From assembly GCF_014879975.1 (NCBI RefSeq), contig NZ_CP062500.1, forward strand, positions 1-64,000: a DNA stretch of 64,000 bases, written 5' to 3'. Position 1 is the first letter of the stretch. The number at the start of each line of letters is the position of its first letter. The translations under genes were made by a program, and so were the position numbers. The notes under the pieces were generated by a model. The model had not been told where the DNA came from, did no database searches, and was given only the letters and a program-made list of their open reading frames with translations. Below are positions 21,184 through 30,847 of the stretch, one piece after another. Origin of the DNA: Vibrio bathopelagicus (lineage in GTDB: Bacteria > Pseudomonadota > Gammaproteobacteria > Enterobacterales > Vibrionaceae).

Positions 21184-22563
21184 TTACGTTTGTGGCAGCA
21201 GAATCTTCAGAGTGACACCCATGGATGGGTGCTCCGGTGTATCAAACCAAATCGCCCCTTTGTAGCTGTGAATGATCTCATCACACAGTGCTAGCCCCAA
21301 GCCCGTTCCCGGATTCTGCTGATCGGCTCTTACCCCTCTTTGAAATAAAGTCTGACTGGTAGCGTTATCGATAGCAGACCCATCGTTGCTGATTTCAATC
21401 AGGACCTGATCATCAAAATCAGAGACTTTGAATAGAATCTGTCTATTGGCAAAGCGAAATGTATTTTCCAGAATATTCCCAAGCACTTCCATAAGGTCCT
21501 CTTTGCTTAGAGGCAGCGTTTGTTGGCTTGCATAATCGGTGACAAATTCGATCTCTTTTTCTGCATGAATCTTTGAAAACATGCCAACTAAACTTTCGAG
21601 AGTCGGTTTGATCTGGATGGTATTGGTCGTAATTCCTTTAACACCTAATGAAGCTCGTTTGAGCTGGCTTTGGATAAGGCTATCCATCTCTAGTAGTTGC
21701 TGGTTTATTTGTTGATTCTTCGTTGGCGATTGGTCTTCAAGAAGAGCTTGGGATACAGCAACACGAGTCTTCAGGCTATGGGCGAGATCGTTCAGTGACC
21801 GTTTATAACGTTCTTGATTTTCCTTTTGCTGGAACAATAGCTCATTCAGTGCACTGGTCACATTGTGCAGGTCTTCTGGGTAGCTTTCTGCTAGCTGATT
21901 CTGCTTACCCTGTTTTATTTCGTGTAGCTCTTTTTCTAAGCGAGCGAACGGGGCGAAGCTGATGCGATAGAAGAGTAAAAGCAGCGCGCTGATCGATGCC
22001 AGAGCTACAACTAATACACCTATCGTGGTGTATTTTAGTTGTTTCATTGGTTCCATCTTGTGTTCAACTCTCTGCGTTAAAATGACTTTTCCATCTTTTT
22101 GATCTTTGAAGCCCTTCCAAAGCATGGTGTGGACAATAAACGCGGCCCCACTCGGTTTCTCTACTAAACGAATAGTATCGATTGGAAAGTTGAGATCAGT
22201 ACATAGGTTCTCTACCTGAGGACGTGAAATCCCCAATTTTGCTAGCTGTTTGGTTCTTCGCTCAACGTCGATTGAAGTCCAAACTTGCTGGTTATTGTTA
22301 TCACATAAAATGAGGCTGGTATTGGGAGACTCTTTAGCATAAAAGCGATCCCACTCAGTGAGTGGCGGGATCTCTCCAGAGGAGAGGAGTTCGTTGATAA
22401 TTGAAGGTAATTCACGGAGCGTATTTTTAGAATAGTCTTCAAATAGCTGGTGTTTTTGGGTGTTGTAATAAAACCAAGTGCTGGTTAGGACCATAGTAAA
22501 AAGAATGGAAGCAGCAGTGGCAAAGATACGTCGTCTAAACTGGGTCTTATACAGTCTTTTCAT
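21184..22563 (-). CDS. PhoQ-like sensor histidine kinase
   Basis: A membrane sensor kinase of 459 residues: helix at 13-33, periplasmic domain (about 34-178), second helix at 180-199, a linker resembling HAMP, then the dimerisation/phosphotransfer box DLAHSLKTR with His262 and an ATPase domain with ENTFRFA (N box) and GTGLGLALCDE (G2 box). The order, size and SLKT box resemble PhoQ. However, the usual Pro after LKT is Arg here, and I see no strongly acidic patch like the E. coli PhoQ metal site, so the signal is unknown. It is separated from the regulator gene by one base. Confidence 0.87.
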   Translation of the reverse strand: MKRLYKTQFRRRIFATAASILFTMVLTSTWFYYNTQKHQLFEDYSKNTLRELPSIINELLSSGEIPPLTEWDRFYAKESPNTSLILCDNNNQQVWTSIDVERRTKQLAKLGISRPQVENLCTDLNFPIDTIRLVEKPSGAAFIVHTMLWKGFKDQKDGKVILTQRVEHKMEPMKQLKYTTIGVLVVALASISALLLLFYRISFAPFARLEKELHEIKQGKQNQLAESYPEDLHNVTSALNELLFQQKENQERYKRSLNDLAHSLKTRVAVSQALLEDQSPTKNQQINQQLLEMDSLIQSQLKRASLGVKGITTNTIQIKPTLESLVGMFSKIHAEKEIEFVTDYASQQTLPLSKEDLMEVLGNILENTFRFANRQILFKVSDFDDQVLIEISNDGSAIDNATSQTLFQRGVRADQQNPGTGLGLALCDEIIHSYKGAIWFDTPEHPSMGVTLKILLPQT

Positions 22564-22564
22564 A

Positions 22565-23245
22565 TCATTTCGCTTCTATTTCGAATCGATAGCCCTGTCC
22601 TCGAACCGTGCTGATCAGCTTCTCTTCGGTATGTTGAGCAAGCTTTTTACGCAGCCGTGAAACGATCACTTCAATGTTATTGAGCTGAACGTTTTCTCCT
22701 TGGTCGTAGAGTGAATCCAAGATTTGTTGTTTGGAGACGATCTGTAAACTATGACGAATTAGATACTCAAAGATTTGGTATTCGAGTGCCGTGAGGTCGA
22801 GTAATACTTCATTGTAGGCAATGCTTTTGGCTTGAGTATCAAGGGTCAGTGATTGCGCTTTGATTTGAGAGGCGGCAAAGCCCTGATTACGACGTACCAG
22901 CGCTTCAAGCCTGGCGAGCAGCTCTTCAAATTGAAAGGGCTTAGTTAGGTAATCGTCGGCGCCGCAGTTGAGCCCTTCGACTTTATCCTGCCAGTCACCA
23001 CGAGCGGTTAAAATCAGAATAGGAACCGTAATCTCTTTGCGGCGTATCTGCTTAATCAGTGTAAAACCATCGAAATCTGGCAGGCCAAGATCGATGATCA
23101 TGACATCGGTATTGGGTTGTTTTTGAATGGTTTGGAGGCAGGCTGATGCAGTTTTTTCAGCGTAAACGGTATGGCCAAGATCACCAAGTTGAGAAGAAAG
23201 GTGATGATTTAATATCTCATTATCTTCAACCAAAACAACCAGCAT
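22565..23245 (-). CDS. PhoP-like response regulator (OmpR family)
   Basis: A 226-residue regulator with a receiver domain (1-115; acidic pocket VEDNE, phospho-acceptor Asp52 in MIIDLGLPDFDG, Thr in LTARGD, Lys in LTKPF). A winged-helix DNA-binding domain follows (about 125-222; LTALEYQIFEYLIRH, VEVIVSRLRKKL-like segment and VRGQGYRFE). It is the upstream partner of the PhoQ-like kinase in a two-gene operon. The target genes are unknown; the proximity to the Tad operon and to malS may be incidental. Confidence 0.9.
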   Translation of the reverse strand: MLVVLVEDNEILNHHLSSQLGDLGHTVYAEKTASACLQTIQKQPNTDVMIIDLGLPDFDGFTLIKQIRRKEITVPILILTARGDWQDKVEGLNCGADDYLTKPFQFEELLARLEALVRRNQGFAASQIKAQSLTLDTQAKSIAYNEVLLDLTALEYQIFEYLIRHSLQIVSKQQILDSLYDQGENVQLNNIEVIVSRLRKKLAQHTEEKLISTVRGQGYRFEIEAK

Positions 23246-23302
23246 TCAATATCCCTATATACAATAAGATTCAACTACATAGAGCTTACACTAGCTTAGG
23301 AT

Positions 23303-23333
23303 AAAAAAAAGGAGAAGCCGAAGCTTCCCCTTT
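23303..23333 (-). terminator. Terminator of malS
   Basis: Read on the minus strand: GGGGAAGC, loop TTCG, GCTTCTCC, then eight T. It lies just after the amylase stop. Confidence 0.88.
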
Positions 23334-23362
23334 AGTTTCTACTGTTTTATGTCAATGAACGA

Positions 23363-25450
23363 TTATTTCGACCCCGTATAAACAACCAATACCTTGTCAT
23401 TTTTGTATTGGCGCTCGAATGCATAGTAGCCCTTACTGTTACGGATAATGTGCTTGCCTTGAGCTACCGCTGGGTGGCGTTGGCGGAATTGACCAAGTGC
23501 TTGCCAGTGTTCCAGCAACTCCGCTCGTTCGCCTGTAATTTTATCCCAAGGCATATCTGAACGAGTGCCCTGCATTGGGTCCGATCCTGTTGGGCCGAAA
23601 TCGCGCGCAATCTCATCCCCGTAATAGATCTGCACTGCGCCGGGAGCCAGCATTAATGCATTTGCTGCTTTGGTCTGTTTGGCAAAGTCACTGCCGTGCT
23701 GCGTCCAGAATAGCGAGGTGTCGTGAGACGATAGGTAACTCAGCACGTTGAACTCACTGTCAGTGTTTATTTTATCTGCATAGCGAAGGTAGTCGGCATC
23801 GAGATCAGACAGGCACTTCAGCGCCTTAGGGGCTATGTCGCTCTGGAATTCAAAATTGATGATCGAATCAAAGCCGTTAGCGAAGTAATCTGATTTCACG
23901 ACGCTGTGTGCCCAGACTTCACCAGTCATCCAGAAGGGTAAGTCATCCAAGGCCTTTTCTGGGTTGTTCTGCTTCCACTCAGCAAGCGCTTGATTGGTGC
24001 TCTCTTTCAGCTCTGCCCATGCTTCTAGTTCAACGTGCTTCGCGGTATCGACCCTAAAGCCATCCACGCCGTATTCACGCACCCAGTCAGATAACCAAGT
24101 GATGAGGTGGTCACGAGGAGTTTGGAGTTCATCGGTCGCGCTGGTGGACTTGTTGCGATAGAAGTTCGGTAGCCCAGTCGTTTCTGTCGATTCTGTTTTG
24201 AAATCGGGCAAGTGCGCCAAAGACATAGTGAGGTTGTTGTAACCCGGAGAATCATAGGCGCCGATATCGCTGCGCAGCCAAGCCTTGCCCCACCACTTTT
24301 CCCACGCTTCTTTGTCGCTGTAGGAAATGTAGTTATTGAAGTAGTGCCAATTCTGGCCAGCTTCTGGTTGCCAGTCTGTCCAGTTTTCGCCAAGCGTTTG
24401 TTTGGCTTCTTCATCAGTTAGGTTGAGTTTACCAAAGTCGAATTCTTGCATGTCGGCGAGCGTCGCGTATCCCGTGTGGTTCATTACCACATCCCAAACG
24501 ACACGAATACCTTTGCTGTGCGCGGTATCGATGAAGGTTTTTAGTTCATCTTCGGTACCCATGTTGTCATCGAGCTTAGTCCAATCTTGATGGTAGTAAC
24601 CGTGGTAGCCGTAATGTTTGAAGTCACCTCGGTCACCGCCGCCAACCCAGCCGTGGATCTGCTCTAACGGAGACGTTATCCAGATGGCATTGGCACCGAG
24701 TGATTCTATGTAATCGAGCTTTTCGGTTAAGCCTGCCAAGTCACCACCGTGGAAGGTGGCGATTTCATCTTGTCCGTCTTGGCTGCGGCCATAACTGTTG
24801 TCGTTATTAGGATTACCATTGTGGAAACGGTCAGTCATTACGAAGTAAACCGTGGCGTTATCCCAACTAAAGTCAGCCTTGGTTTCTGGTTCTACTTTCT
24901 CTAGTAGCAGAACACCTTGGCTGCTCTCTGCAGGCTGCATGGTGACGCTGCCATTGGTCACTATGACTTGTTTGCCTGAAAGAGCGTCTCTTACCACGGT
25001 ACCATCAGCAAACGTTTGAGTAACATCTATGGTGGTTGGTTGGTCACTAGGTACTGGGCAGGCAAAGCTTTGTACTTGTTGTTGCTTTGGCTTTATCTGA
25101 ACCGTCAGCTCATTAGTCTGAGGGTTGAGCGTAAACTGGTAGGTGTTAGCACGAAAGACCTTAATGGCGATTTCAGATTTATCGGCACAGTCGTCTAGGC
25201 GAAGGGGTTTATTGAATTTGATGCGACTCTCTTCAGCCAAAGCATAGTTAGTACCACAGGTATTTTGAGCGTCGCTGATAGAGAAGGTATAGCTACCTTT
25301 GGCGAGTTCCTGTTCTGCAATTACGGTGCCTTTACCGGATGATTCAAATACGACAGTGTCGTTATCAATTGTCAGTAATAGGTTATTGTCACTGGTTTGG
25401 CTGCATGCGCTGAGTGCGAGCATTGAAAGCGCGAGTACTGTTTTTTTCAT
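23363..25450 (-). CDS. malS: Alpha-amylase MalS family, lipoprotein form
   Basis: A GH13 alpha-amylase that hydrolyses maltodextrins outside the cytoplasm. Numbered from ATG 25450 (preceded by GGGGAAGGGAACA), the 695 residues begin with a lipoprotein signal peptide (LALSAC, Cys16), then a MalS-type N-terminal domain and the catalytic barrel. Barrel motifs are TVYFVMTDRFHNGNP, DVVMNHTG, the nucleophile Asp468 in GFRVDTAKH, acid/base Glu511 in MTGEVW, and Asp577 in SSHDTS. Alignment by eye with E. coli MalS is strong over most of the length (IHGWVGGG, GYATLADMQE, APGAVQIYYGDE). E. coli MalS is soluble in the periplasm; this one appears lipid-anchored. The gene stands alone. Confidence 0.93.
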   Translation of the reverse strand: MKKTVLALSMLALSACSQTSDNNLLLTIDNDTVVFESSGKGTVIAEQELAKGSYTFSISDAQNTCGTNYALAEESRIKFNKPLRLDDCADKSEIAIKVFRANTYQFTLNPQTNELTVQIKPKQQQVQSFACPVPSDQPTTIDVTQTFADGTVVRDALSGKQVIVTNGSVTMQPAESSQGVLLLEKVEPETKADFSWDNATVYFVMTDRFHNGNPNNDNSYGRSQDGQDEIATFHGGDLAGLTEKLDYIESLGANAIWITSPLEQIHGWVGGGDRGDFKHYGYHGYYHQDWTKLDDNMGTEDELKTFIDTAHSKGIRVVWDVVMNHTGYATLADMQEFDFGKLNLTDEEAKQTLGENWTDWQPEAGQNWHYFNNYISYSDKEAWEKWWGKAWLRSDIGAYDSPGYNNLTMSLAHLPDFKTESTETTGLPNFYRNKSTSATDELQTPRDHLITWLSDWVREYGVDGFRVDTAKHVELEAWAELKESTNQALAEWKQNNPEKALDDLPFWMTGEVWAHSVVKSDYFANGFDSIINFEFQSDIAPKALKCLSDLDADYLRYADKINTDSEFNVLSYLSSHDTSLFWTQHGSDFAKQTKAANALMLAPGAVQIYYGDEIARDFGPTGSDPMQGTRSDMPWDKITGERAELLEHWQALGQFRQRHPAVAQGKHIIRNSKGYYAFERQYKNDKVLVVYTGSK

Positions 25451-25564
25451 TGTTCCCTTCCCCTGAATAAACAGGTTATTTATAGCAAACAATGCCCTCT
25501 ACAGTCTGAGTGCTGATTCATTCAGTTAATCAATAACACCTATACAAACAAATGCTTGGTTCAC

Positions 25565-25598
25565 AAAAACAAAAAGGGAAGCTTTCGCTTCCCTTTGG
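25565..25598 (-). terminator. Terminator of glyQS
   Basis: Minus strand: GGGAAGC, loop GAAA, GCTTCCC, then TTTTTGTTTTT. Confidence 0.85.
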
Positions 25599-25654
25599 GT
25601 ATTTACCTAAACCGCCCAACCAAAATCGGAAGAGTAATTTTTCTGCAGTATTGC

Positions 25655-27721
25655 TTATTTCTGTAAAAGAGAAATATCAGCAATTTGTAGGAACAGGTTA
25701 CGTAGGTTGTTCAGTAGCGTTAGACGGTTCTTCTTCAGAGCTTCGTCATCAGCCATCACCATTACGTTATCGAAGAATGCATCAACGGGTTCACGTAGGT
25801 CAGCAAGTTTGCTTAGGGCTTCTTGGTAGTTGCCTGTCGCGAATGCTGGTTCTAGTGCTTCCGTCATTACTTCAACGTTTTCAGCCAGTGCTTTCTCTGC
25901 GTCTTCTTGAAGAAGAGTTAGGTCGATTTCAGCGGGTAGCTCGCCGTCGAATTTCGCAAGGATGTTACCTACACGCTTGTTCGCAGCTGCTAGTGCTTCT
26001 GCTGCTTCCAGTTCACGGAAGTGAGAAACCGCTTTAACACGTTGGTCAAAGTCAGCAGGCTTAGTTGGACGACGTGCTAGTACCGCTTGGATGATATCAA
26101 CGCTGAAACCAGCATCTTGGTACCATGCGCGGAAACGACCTAGCATGAAGTCGATAACGTCAGCTTCAACGTTGTCGTTGGTTAGCTTGTCACCTAGTAG
26201 CTCTTTCGCTTTACCGATCAGATCAGTTAGGTCTAGGTTGTAGCCGTTTTCAACGATGATACGTAGCACACCTAGTGATGCACGACGTAGAGCGAATGGG
26301 TCAGAACCTTTTGGTGCTTGGCCAATACCGAAGATACCTACGATAGTGTCTAGCTTGTCTGCCATTGCAACAGCTGAAGATATACCTGTGCTTGGTAGAG
26401 TATCACCCGCGAAACGAGGCATGTACTGTTCGTAAAGTGCTAGTGCAACTTGCTCGTCTTCACCATCGTGAGTCGCGTAGTGCATGCCCATCACACCTTG
26501 AGTATCCGTAAATTCGAATACCATAGAAGTCATTAGGTCACACTTAGCTAGAAGGCCAGCACGCTTAGACTTTTCAACGTCAGCATCGATTTGCTCAGCG
26601 ATGTAGCCAGCAAGCTCAGTGATGCGGTCTGTTTTGTCTTTGATAGTGCCCAGTTGCTTCTGGAAGATAGCTTGGTCTAGTTCAGCAAGACGGTCGATCA
26701 GCGGACGCTTACGGTCTGTGTTGAAGAAGAATTCAGCATCAGCAAGACGTGGACGTACAACTTTCTCGTTACCTTCGATAACGTGACGAGGCTCTTTAGA
26801 CTCGATGTTAGATACGAAGATAAAGTTTGGTAGAAGGTTTTTCTCTGCGTCATACACAGGGAAGTACTTCTGGTCGCCTTTCATGGTGTAAACCAAAGCT
26901 TCAGAAGGTACTTTTAGGAACTCTTGCTCAAACTTAGCAGTAAGAACCACTGGCCATTCAACCAAAGAGGTAACTTCTTCAACAAGATCATCTTCTAGGT
27001 CAGCAATACCGCCAACCGCGTCTGCTGCTTTTTTAGCATCAGCTAGGATGATCGCTTTACGCGCATCGTAATCTGCCATTACTTTACCGCGCTCTTCTAA
27101 GATCGCAGGGTATTGGTCAGCAGAGTCGATTGTGAACTCTTGTTCGCCCATGAAACGGTGGCCACGGATAGTACGAGCAGATGCTACGCCTAGGATTTTG
27201 CCTTCAACAAGCTCATCACCTAGTAGTACTGTCAGTGTTTTCACTGGACGGATAAATTGAATGTCTGAGTTACCCCAGCGCATTGCTTTAGGAATTGGTA
27301 GGCCTGCCAGTGCTTTCGCAGCGATGTCCATCACCAATTCTTGAACTGGTTTGCCAGCCACTTCTTGTTTGAAAAGAAGCCACTCGCCTTTGTCTGTTTT
27401 CAGACGGTCAGCTTGCTCAACAGTAATACAGTTACCACGAGCCCAACCTTGTGCAGCCTTAGTCGCGTTGCCTTCAGCATCGAATGCCACAGAAATTGCA
27501 GGACCGCGCTTCTCAACCACTTTGTCTGCTTGGCCTTCAGCCAGTGCAGTCACTTTAAGTGCTAGACGACGAGGTGCTGCGTACCACTTGATGCCTTCGT
27601 GAGAAAGCTCAGCAGTTTTAAGGCCCGCTTCAAAGTTAGAAGCAAAGGCTTCTGCTAGAGAACGAAGTGCTGTTGGTGGAAGCTCTTCCGTACCCAGTTC
27701 AATTAGAAAATTCTTCGCCAT
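25655..27721 (-). CDS. glyS: Glycyl-tRNA synthetase beta subunit
   Basis: The large subunit of the bacterial alpha2-beta2 glycyl-tRNA synthetase; it recognises tRNA-Gly, while the alpha subunit forms the adenylate. The 688 residues are close to E. coli GlyS (689). Recognisable parts are the N-terminal [56 protein letters not shown] and the C-terminal DALR-like anticodon-binding region. It is followed by a terminator and begins two bases after glyQ. Confidence 0.98.
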   Translation of the reverse strand: MAKNFLIELGTEELPPTALRSLAEAFASNFEAGLKTAELSHEGIKWYAAPRRLALKVTALAEGQADKVVEKRGPAISVAFDAEGNATKAAQGWARGNCITVEQADRLKTDKGEWLLFKQEVAGKPVQELVMDIAAKALAGLPIPKAMRWGNSDIQFIRPVKTLTVLLGDELVEGKILGVASARTIRGHRFMGEQEFTIDSADQYPAILEERGKVMADYDARKAIILADAKKAADAVGGIADLEDDLVEEVTSLVEWPVVLTAKFEQEFLKVPSEALVYTMKGDQKYFPVYDAEKNLLPNFIFVSNIESKEPRHVIEGNEKVVRPRLADAEFFFNTDRKRPLIDRLAELDQAIFQKQLGTIKDKTDRITELAGYIAEQIDADVEKSKRAGLLAKCDLMTSMVFEFTDTQGVMGMHYATHDGEDEQVALALYEQYMPRFAGDTLPSTGISSAVAMADKLDTIVGIFGIGQAPKGSDPFALRRASLGVLRIIVENGYNLDLTDLIGKAKELLGDKLTNDNVEADVIDFMLGRFRAWYQDAGFSVDIIQAVLARRPTKPADFDQRVKAVSHFRELEAAEALAAANKRVGNILAKFDGELPAEIDLTLLQEDAEKALAENVEVMTEALEPAFATGNYQEALSKLADLREPVDAFFDNVMVMADDEALKKNRLTLLNNLRNLFLQIADISLLQK

Positions 27722-27723
27722 GA

Positions 27724-28641
27724 TTATTTACCTTCCTTCTTACACATTGGGAAGCCAAGTGCTTCACGTGACGCGTAGTACGCTTCTGCAACAGCTTTAG
27801 TCAGGTTGCGGATACGAAGGATGTAACGTTGACGCTCTGTTACAGAGATAGCTTTGCGCGCATCAAGGATGTTGAATGCGTGACCTGCTTTTAGAATGCG
27901 CTCGTAAGCTGGAAGCGGCAGTGGCTTCTCAAGCTCAAGTAGCTCTTTACACTCTTTTTCGCACTGGTCGAAGAAAGTGAATAGGAAATCTACGTCTGCG
28001 TGCTCGAAGTTGTAGGTTGATTGCTCAACTTCGTTTTGGTGGAAGATGTCACCGTAAGTTACGTTAGAGCCGTCTGGTGCTACGTTCCATACTAGGTCGT
28101 AAACAGAGTCTACTTCCTGGATGTACATTGCTAGACGCTCGATACCGTAAGTGATCTCGCCAGTTACAGGCTTACACTCAAGGCCGCCAACTTGTTGGAA
28201 GTAAGTGAATTGAGTTACTTCCATGCCGTTTAGCCAAACTTCCCAACCAAGACCCCATGCGCCTAGCGTTGGGTTTTCCCAGTTGTCTTCTACGAAGCGA
28301 ATATCGTGAACAAGTGGGTCGACACCAAGAACTTCAAGCGAGCCTAAGTACAACTCCTGGATGTTATCTGGAGAAGGTTTTAGAGCTACTTGGAATTGAT
28401 AGTAGTGCTGCAGGCGGTTCGGGTTTTCACCGTAACGACCATCGGTCGGACGACGAGAAGGTTGAACGTATGCCGTAGACATTGGCTCTGGGCCAAGTGC
28501 ACGTAGACATGTCATTGGGTGAGAGGTGCCAGCACCTACTTCCATATCTAGTGGTTGAACAATGGTACAACCGTTTTGTGCCCAGTAATCCTGCAGCGCG
28601 AGGATCATTCCCTGGAAGGTTTTGATATCGTATTTTTGCAT
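27724..28641 (-). CDS. glyQ: Glycyl-tRNA synthetase alpha subunit
   Basis: The catalytic subunit that activates glycine with ATP. The 305 residues show the class II core: [41 protein letters not shown] (motif 2 region) and [19 protein letters not shown] (motif 3). It is the first gene of the glyQS operon. The leader (28642-28720) holds no recognisable riboswitch. Confidence 0.98.
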   Translation of the reverse strand: MQKYDIKTFQGMILALQDYWAQNGCTIVQPLDMEVGAGTSHPMTCLRALGPEPMSTAYVQPSRRPTDGRYGENPNRLQHYYQFQVALKPSPDNIQELYLGSLEVLGVDPLVHDIRFVEDNWENPTLGAWGLGWEVWLNGMEVTQFTYFQQVGGLECKPVTGEITYGIERLAMYIQEVDSVYDLVWNVAPDGSNVTYGDIFHQNEVEQSTYNFEHADVDFLFTFFDQCEKECKELLELEKPLPLPAYERILKAGHAFNILDARKAISVTERQRYILRIRNLTKAVAEAYYASREALGFPMCKKEGK

Positions 28642-28851
28642 AGTCAGGTTCGCGCGATTCTTTTAAATGAATGATAAAAATAACCTCTGAGTATACCGAG
28701 ATATTGGTAAAGCGAGTAGGGGTAATCTTGTTTAATTAGTGGTCTAAAATGTCGTTTAGTGGATTTTTTTGCCTTTAATGTTTGTTTTTCGGTACAAGTA
28801 GATATTTTGATAACTTTGACACTTGTGTTTGAAAGCGTGGGTGATTAAAAT
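28642..28851. other. Divergent promoter region of glyQ and the Mn exporter
   Basis: AT-rich DNA between glyQ and the manganese riboswitch. No gene is visible. It must hold promoters for both directions, but none is clear enough to assign. Confidence 0.4.
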
Positions 28852-29013
28852 CTCGCGGTCTTTGGGGAGTAGCTTGCTTATTCATATCCAATTGAATGAG
28901 TTCGTTCGTCAACATAATTGATGCAAAATCATCATGGCGTTCGAGGCAACCACCACCTTGGTGGCGCTTAGCAAGACCTTAGACAAGCATCGTGAACCGG
29001 GATGGGGCGCGAG
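28852..29013 (+). promoter_or_regulatory. yybP-ykoY manganese riboswitch
   Basis: The terminal helix pairs CTCGCG (28852-28857) with CGCGAG (29008-29013). Inside lie the family's hallmark GGGGAGTAGC (28864-28873), CGTCAACATA (28907-28916), GAGGCAACCAC and AGCAAGACCTTAGACA, followed by ACCGGGATGGGG. This RNA class binds Mn2+ and is known to control the mntP and alx genes of E. coli. Here it precedes a GDT1-family exporter. No terminator follows the aptamer, so control is probably at translation: CTCAT/ATGAG can pair at 29041-29055 just before the start codon. Confidence 0.87.
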
Positions 29014-29061
29014 GTTTGTCTTTGGTTAAATATAATAATCCTCATCCCAAATGAGCATGTC

Positions 29062-29616
29062 GTGAGCGTTTTAGCAATTTCAATTACAACTGTCGCCTTA
29101 GCCGAGATCGGTGATAAGACTCAGTTGCTATCCCTTTTATTAGCCAGTCGATATCGAAAACCGATACCTATCATCGCGGCTATTTTCTTTGCCACCATTG
29201 CCAATCATGCCCTTGCTGCATGGCTAGGTGTTGTGGTCGCCGATTATCTTTCACCTGAAGTATTAAAGTGGGTGTTGGTGGTCAGTTTCATTGCGATGGC
29301 AGGCTGGATTCTGATTCCTGATAAATTAGACGATGATGAGCAGATCTCGAACCGAGGGCCGTTTGTCGCCAGTTTCATCGCTTTCTTCATTGCTGAGATT
29401 GGTGATAAGACCCAGATTGCGACCTCCATTCTAGGGGCTCAATATTCGGATGCATTAACGTGGGTAATTCTCGGCACTACCATTGGTATGTTGCTGGCGA
29501 ATGTGCCCGTGGTGATCATTGGTAAGCTGTCTGCTGATAAGATGCCTCTTGATCTGATTCGCAAGATCACGGCCTTGTTATTCGTGGGTTTGGCTATTGC
29601 AGCGGCGTTCTATTAA
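29062..29616 (+). CDS. mneA: GDT1/UPF0016-family manganese exporter, MneA type
   Basis: An inner-membrane protein of about 184 residues, with six predicted helices in two homologous halves. Each half carries the family signature: ALAEIGDKTQLLSLLLA and FIAEIGDKTQIATSIL, whose Glu and Asp residues bind the cation. MneA of Vibrio cholerae, from the same family, exports Mn2+. The ATG at 29002 is inside the riboswitch and gives an unlikely N-terminus. I prefer GTG 29062 (VSVLAISITTVALAEIGDKT), although its ribosome site is weak. The preceding manganese riboswitch supports the function. Confidence 0.88.
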   Translation: MSVLAISITTVALAEIGDKTQLLSLLLASRYRKPIPIIAAIFFATIANHALAAWLGVVVADYLSPEVLKWVLVVSFIAMAGWILIPDKLDDDEQISNRGPFVASFIAFFIAEIGDKTQIATSILGAQYSDALTWVILGTTIGMLLANVPVVIIGKLSADKMPLDLIRKITALLFVGLAIAAAFY

Positions 29617-29773
29617 GCGGTGGTATTGAGTCTTATTATACTCAATCAGTAGAGTAATGTGTTGTAGGTCATACTCTTACAGTATTGCGGGGTTTATCGA
29701 GCAAATGGACATATAACTGTCATACTTGTCATGATATTTTAATCTTGTGAGTTAAGAACACGAGGGCATGATT

Positions 29774-30022
29774 ATGTTGACGCGTTATATGGGTATTACT
29801 CCACAGAGCCAAAGTTATCTATTTACCTTTGGTCTTGCACTTACACTATTAGGCATGGTGTTGACGGACATGTGGCTACCAATGGTGGCTGGTTCGATGA
29901 TCATGACTGGGCTTGCAGTAGAAGCTTGGATTCGGGTCGCGCATATTATTCCGATGCGTAAAGATCTGCGAGAAATTCAGCATCAGCTTGAGCATCTGCA
30001 AAACAAATCTAGAAACGAATAA
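29774..30022 (+). CDS. Small two-helix membrane protein, unknown function
   Basis: An 82-residue protein from ATG 29774, chosen because GAGGG lies seven bases upstream (ATG 29768 is too close to it). Two hydrophobic helices (about 17-32 and 38-58: FTFGLALTLLGMVL, WLPMVAGSMIMTGLAVEAW) are followed by a charged helical tail MRKDLREIQHQLEHLQNK that could form a short coiled coil. I do not recognise a family. It has its own terminator. Confidence 0.7.
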   Translation: MLTRYMGITPQSQSYLFTFGLALTLLGMVLTDMWLPMVAGSMIMTGLAVEAWIRVAHIIPMRKDLREIQHQLEHLQNKSRNE

Positions 30023-30081
30023 ACAAAAAGCCGCTCGTACTCTGAGTTCTGTTGAAGAACATAAGGTACGAGCGGCTTTTT
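30023..30081. terminator. Bidirectional terminator
   Basis: A perfect 16-bp inverted repeat, AAAAAGCCGCTCGTAC and its complement, flanks a 26-base loop. It serves the small membrane protein on the plus strand and tusA on the minus strand. Confidence 0.85.
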
Positions 30082-30104
30082 TGATGCTGATATTTAGGTG
30101 AGGC

Positions 30105-30356
30105 TTATGCCTCCAACCCTTTTCTTATCAAATATTGGTAAGGCAAAGCTTCAGTCGCTTGGCCGACTAACTGATGATCCATAAAACGACAAAAGCTCGG
30201 AATATCACGAGTTGTCGAAGGGTCGTCAGCTTTTACCAGTAACACATCGCCATCCTGCATGTTTCTAATTGTCTTCCTGACCATCATTACTGGCTCTGGG
30301 CAACGCAGGCCTTCAGCTTCTAAAGTGTGGGTTGCCAGTTCAGGTTTGAATGTCAT
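30105..30356 (-). CDS. tusA: Sulfur carrier protein TusA
   Basis: TusA accepts persulfide sulfur from IscS and passes it to TusBCD for 2-thiouridine formation in tRNA wobble positions. The 83 residues align with E. coli TusA along the whole length. The active-site motif [18 protein letters not shown] (catalytic Cys19), [14 protein letters not shown] and the C-terminal [10 protein letters not shown] are all present. Confidence 0.96.
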   Translation of the reverse strand: MTFKPELATHTLEAEGLRCPEPVMMVRKTIRNMQDGDVLLVKADDPSTTRDIPSFCRFMDHQLVGQATEALPYQYLIRKGLEA

Positions 30357-30505
30357 GGTTTGTATCTCTATATCTATCTAACGAGTGAATAATACGTCTG
30401 CAGAAAAAATATGCAATAAGTGCTTGGCAAACAGAATCATTTCCTATAACTTAGTTAACAAGTTGATAACAACTTGTAACAAAGGCAACTAGCTAAGGAG
30501 TGGCG

Positions 30506-30691
30506 ATGTTGACAGGATTAGATAGATTAACAATTTATTCAGTTCTCTGTTTTATTTCTTTTTGTGCGTTAGTACTACGCTCATCGACAGAGACCTCTCT
30601 AATGCCAATCTTTGGCATAGTAGCAACGATTATTGGTATTTGGGTAGAGATGCGCCGTTGGCAAGGCATAGCCGAGGAGCAAGAGCATTAA
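30506..30691 (+). CDS. Small membrane protein, unknown function
   Basis: A 61-residue protein with ATG 30506 behind AAGGAG. Two hydrophobic stretches (about 10-23, IYSVLCFISFCALVL, and 31-46, LMPIFGIVATIIGIWVEM) precede a short polar tail ending QGIAEEQEH. A Rho-independent terminator follows, supporting a discrete transcription unit. I do not recognise the family. Confidence 0.6.
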   Translation: MLTGLDRLTIYSVLCFISFCALVLRSSTETSLMPIFGIVATIIGIWVEMRRWQGIAEEQEH

Positions 30692-30754
30692 CCCGGATAC
30701 AACAAGCAAATTCCGATACGACAACATTCCGACACTATCCCCAGATTTTCTTGG

Positions 30755-30787
30755 GCTTCCCCGCGTAATTGCGGGATTTTTTTTATC
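30755..30787 (+). terminator. Terminator after the 61-residue membrane protein
   Basis: CCCCGC, AATT-type loop, GCGGGA stem, followed by eight T. Confidence 0.75.
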
Positions 30788-30847
30788 TAAAGCATGCTAT
30801 AAACAACTTAGTGACCAATGGTAATTGTATACAGCTAGGTAAGTGGC

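Noticed and set aside
29002..29061. Upstream start of the Mn exporter
   Set aside because: This ATG is inside the riboswitch closing stem and yields residues unlike the family N-terminus.
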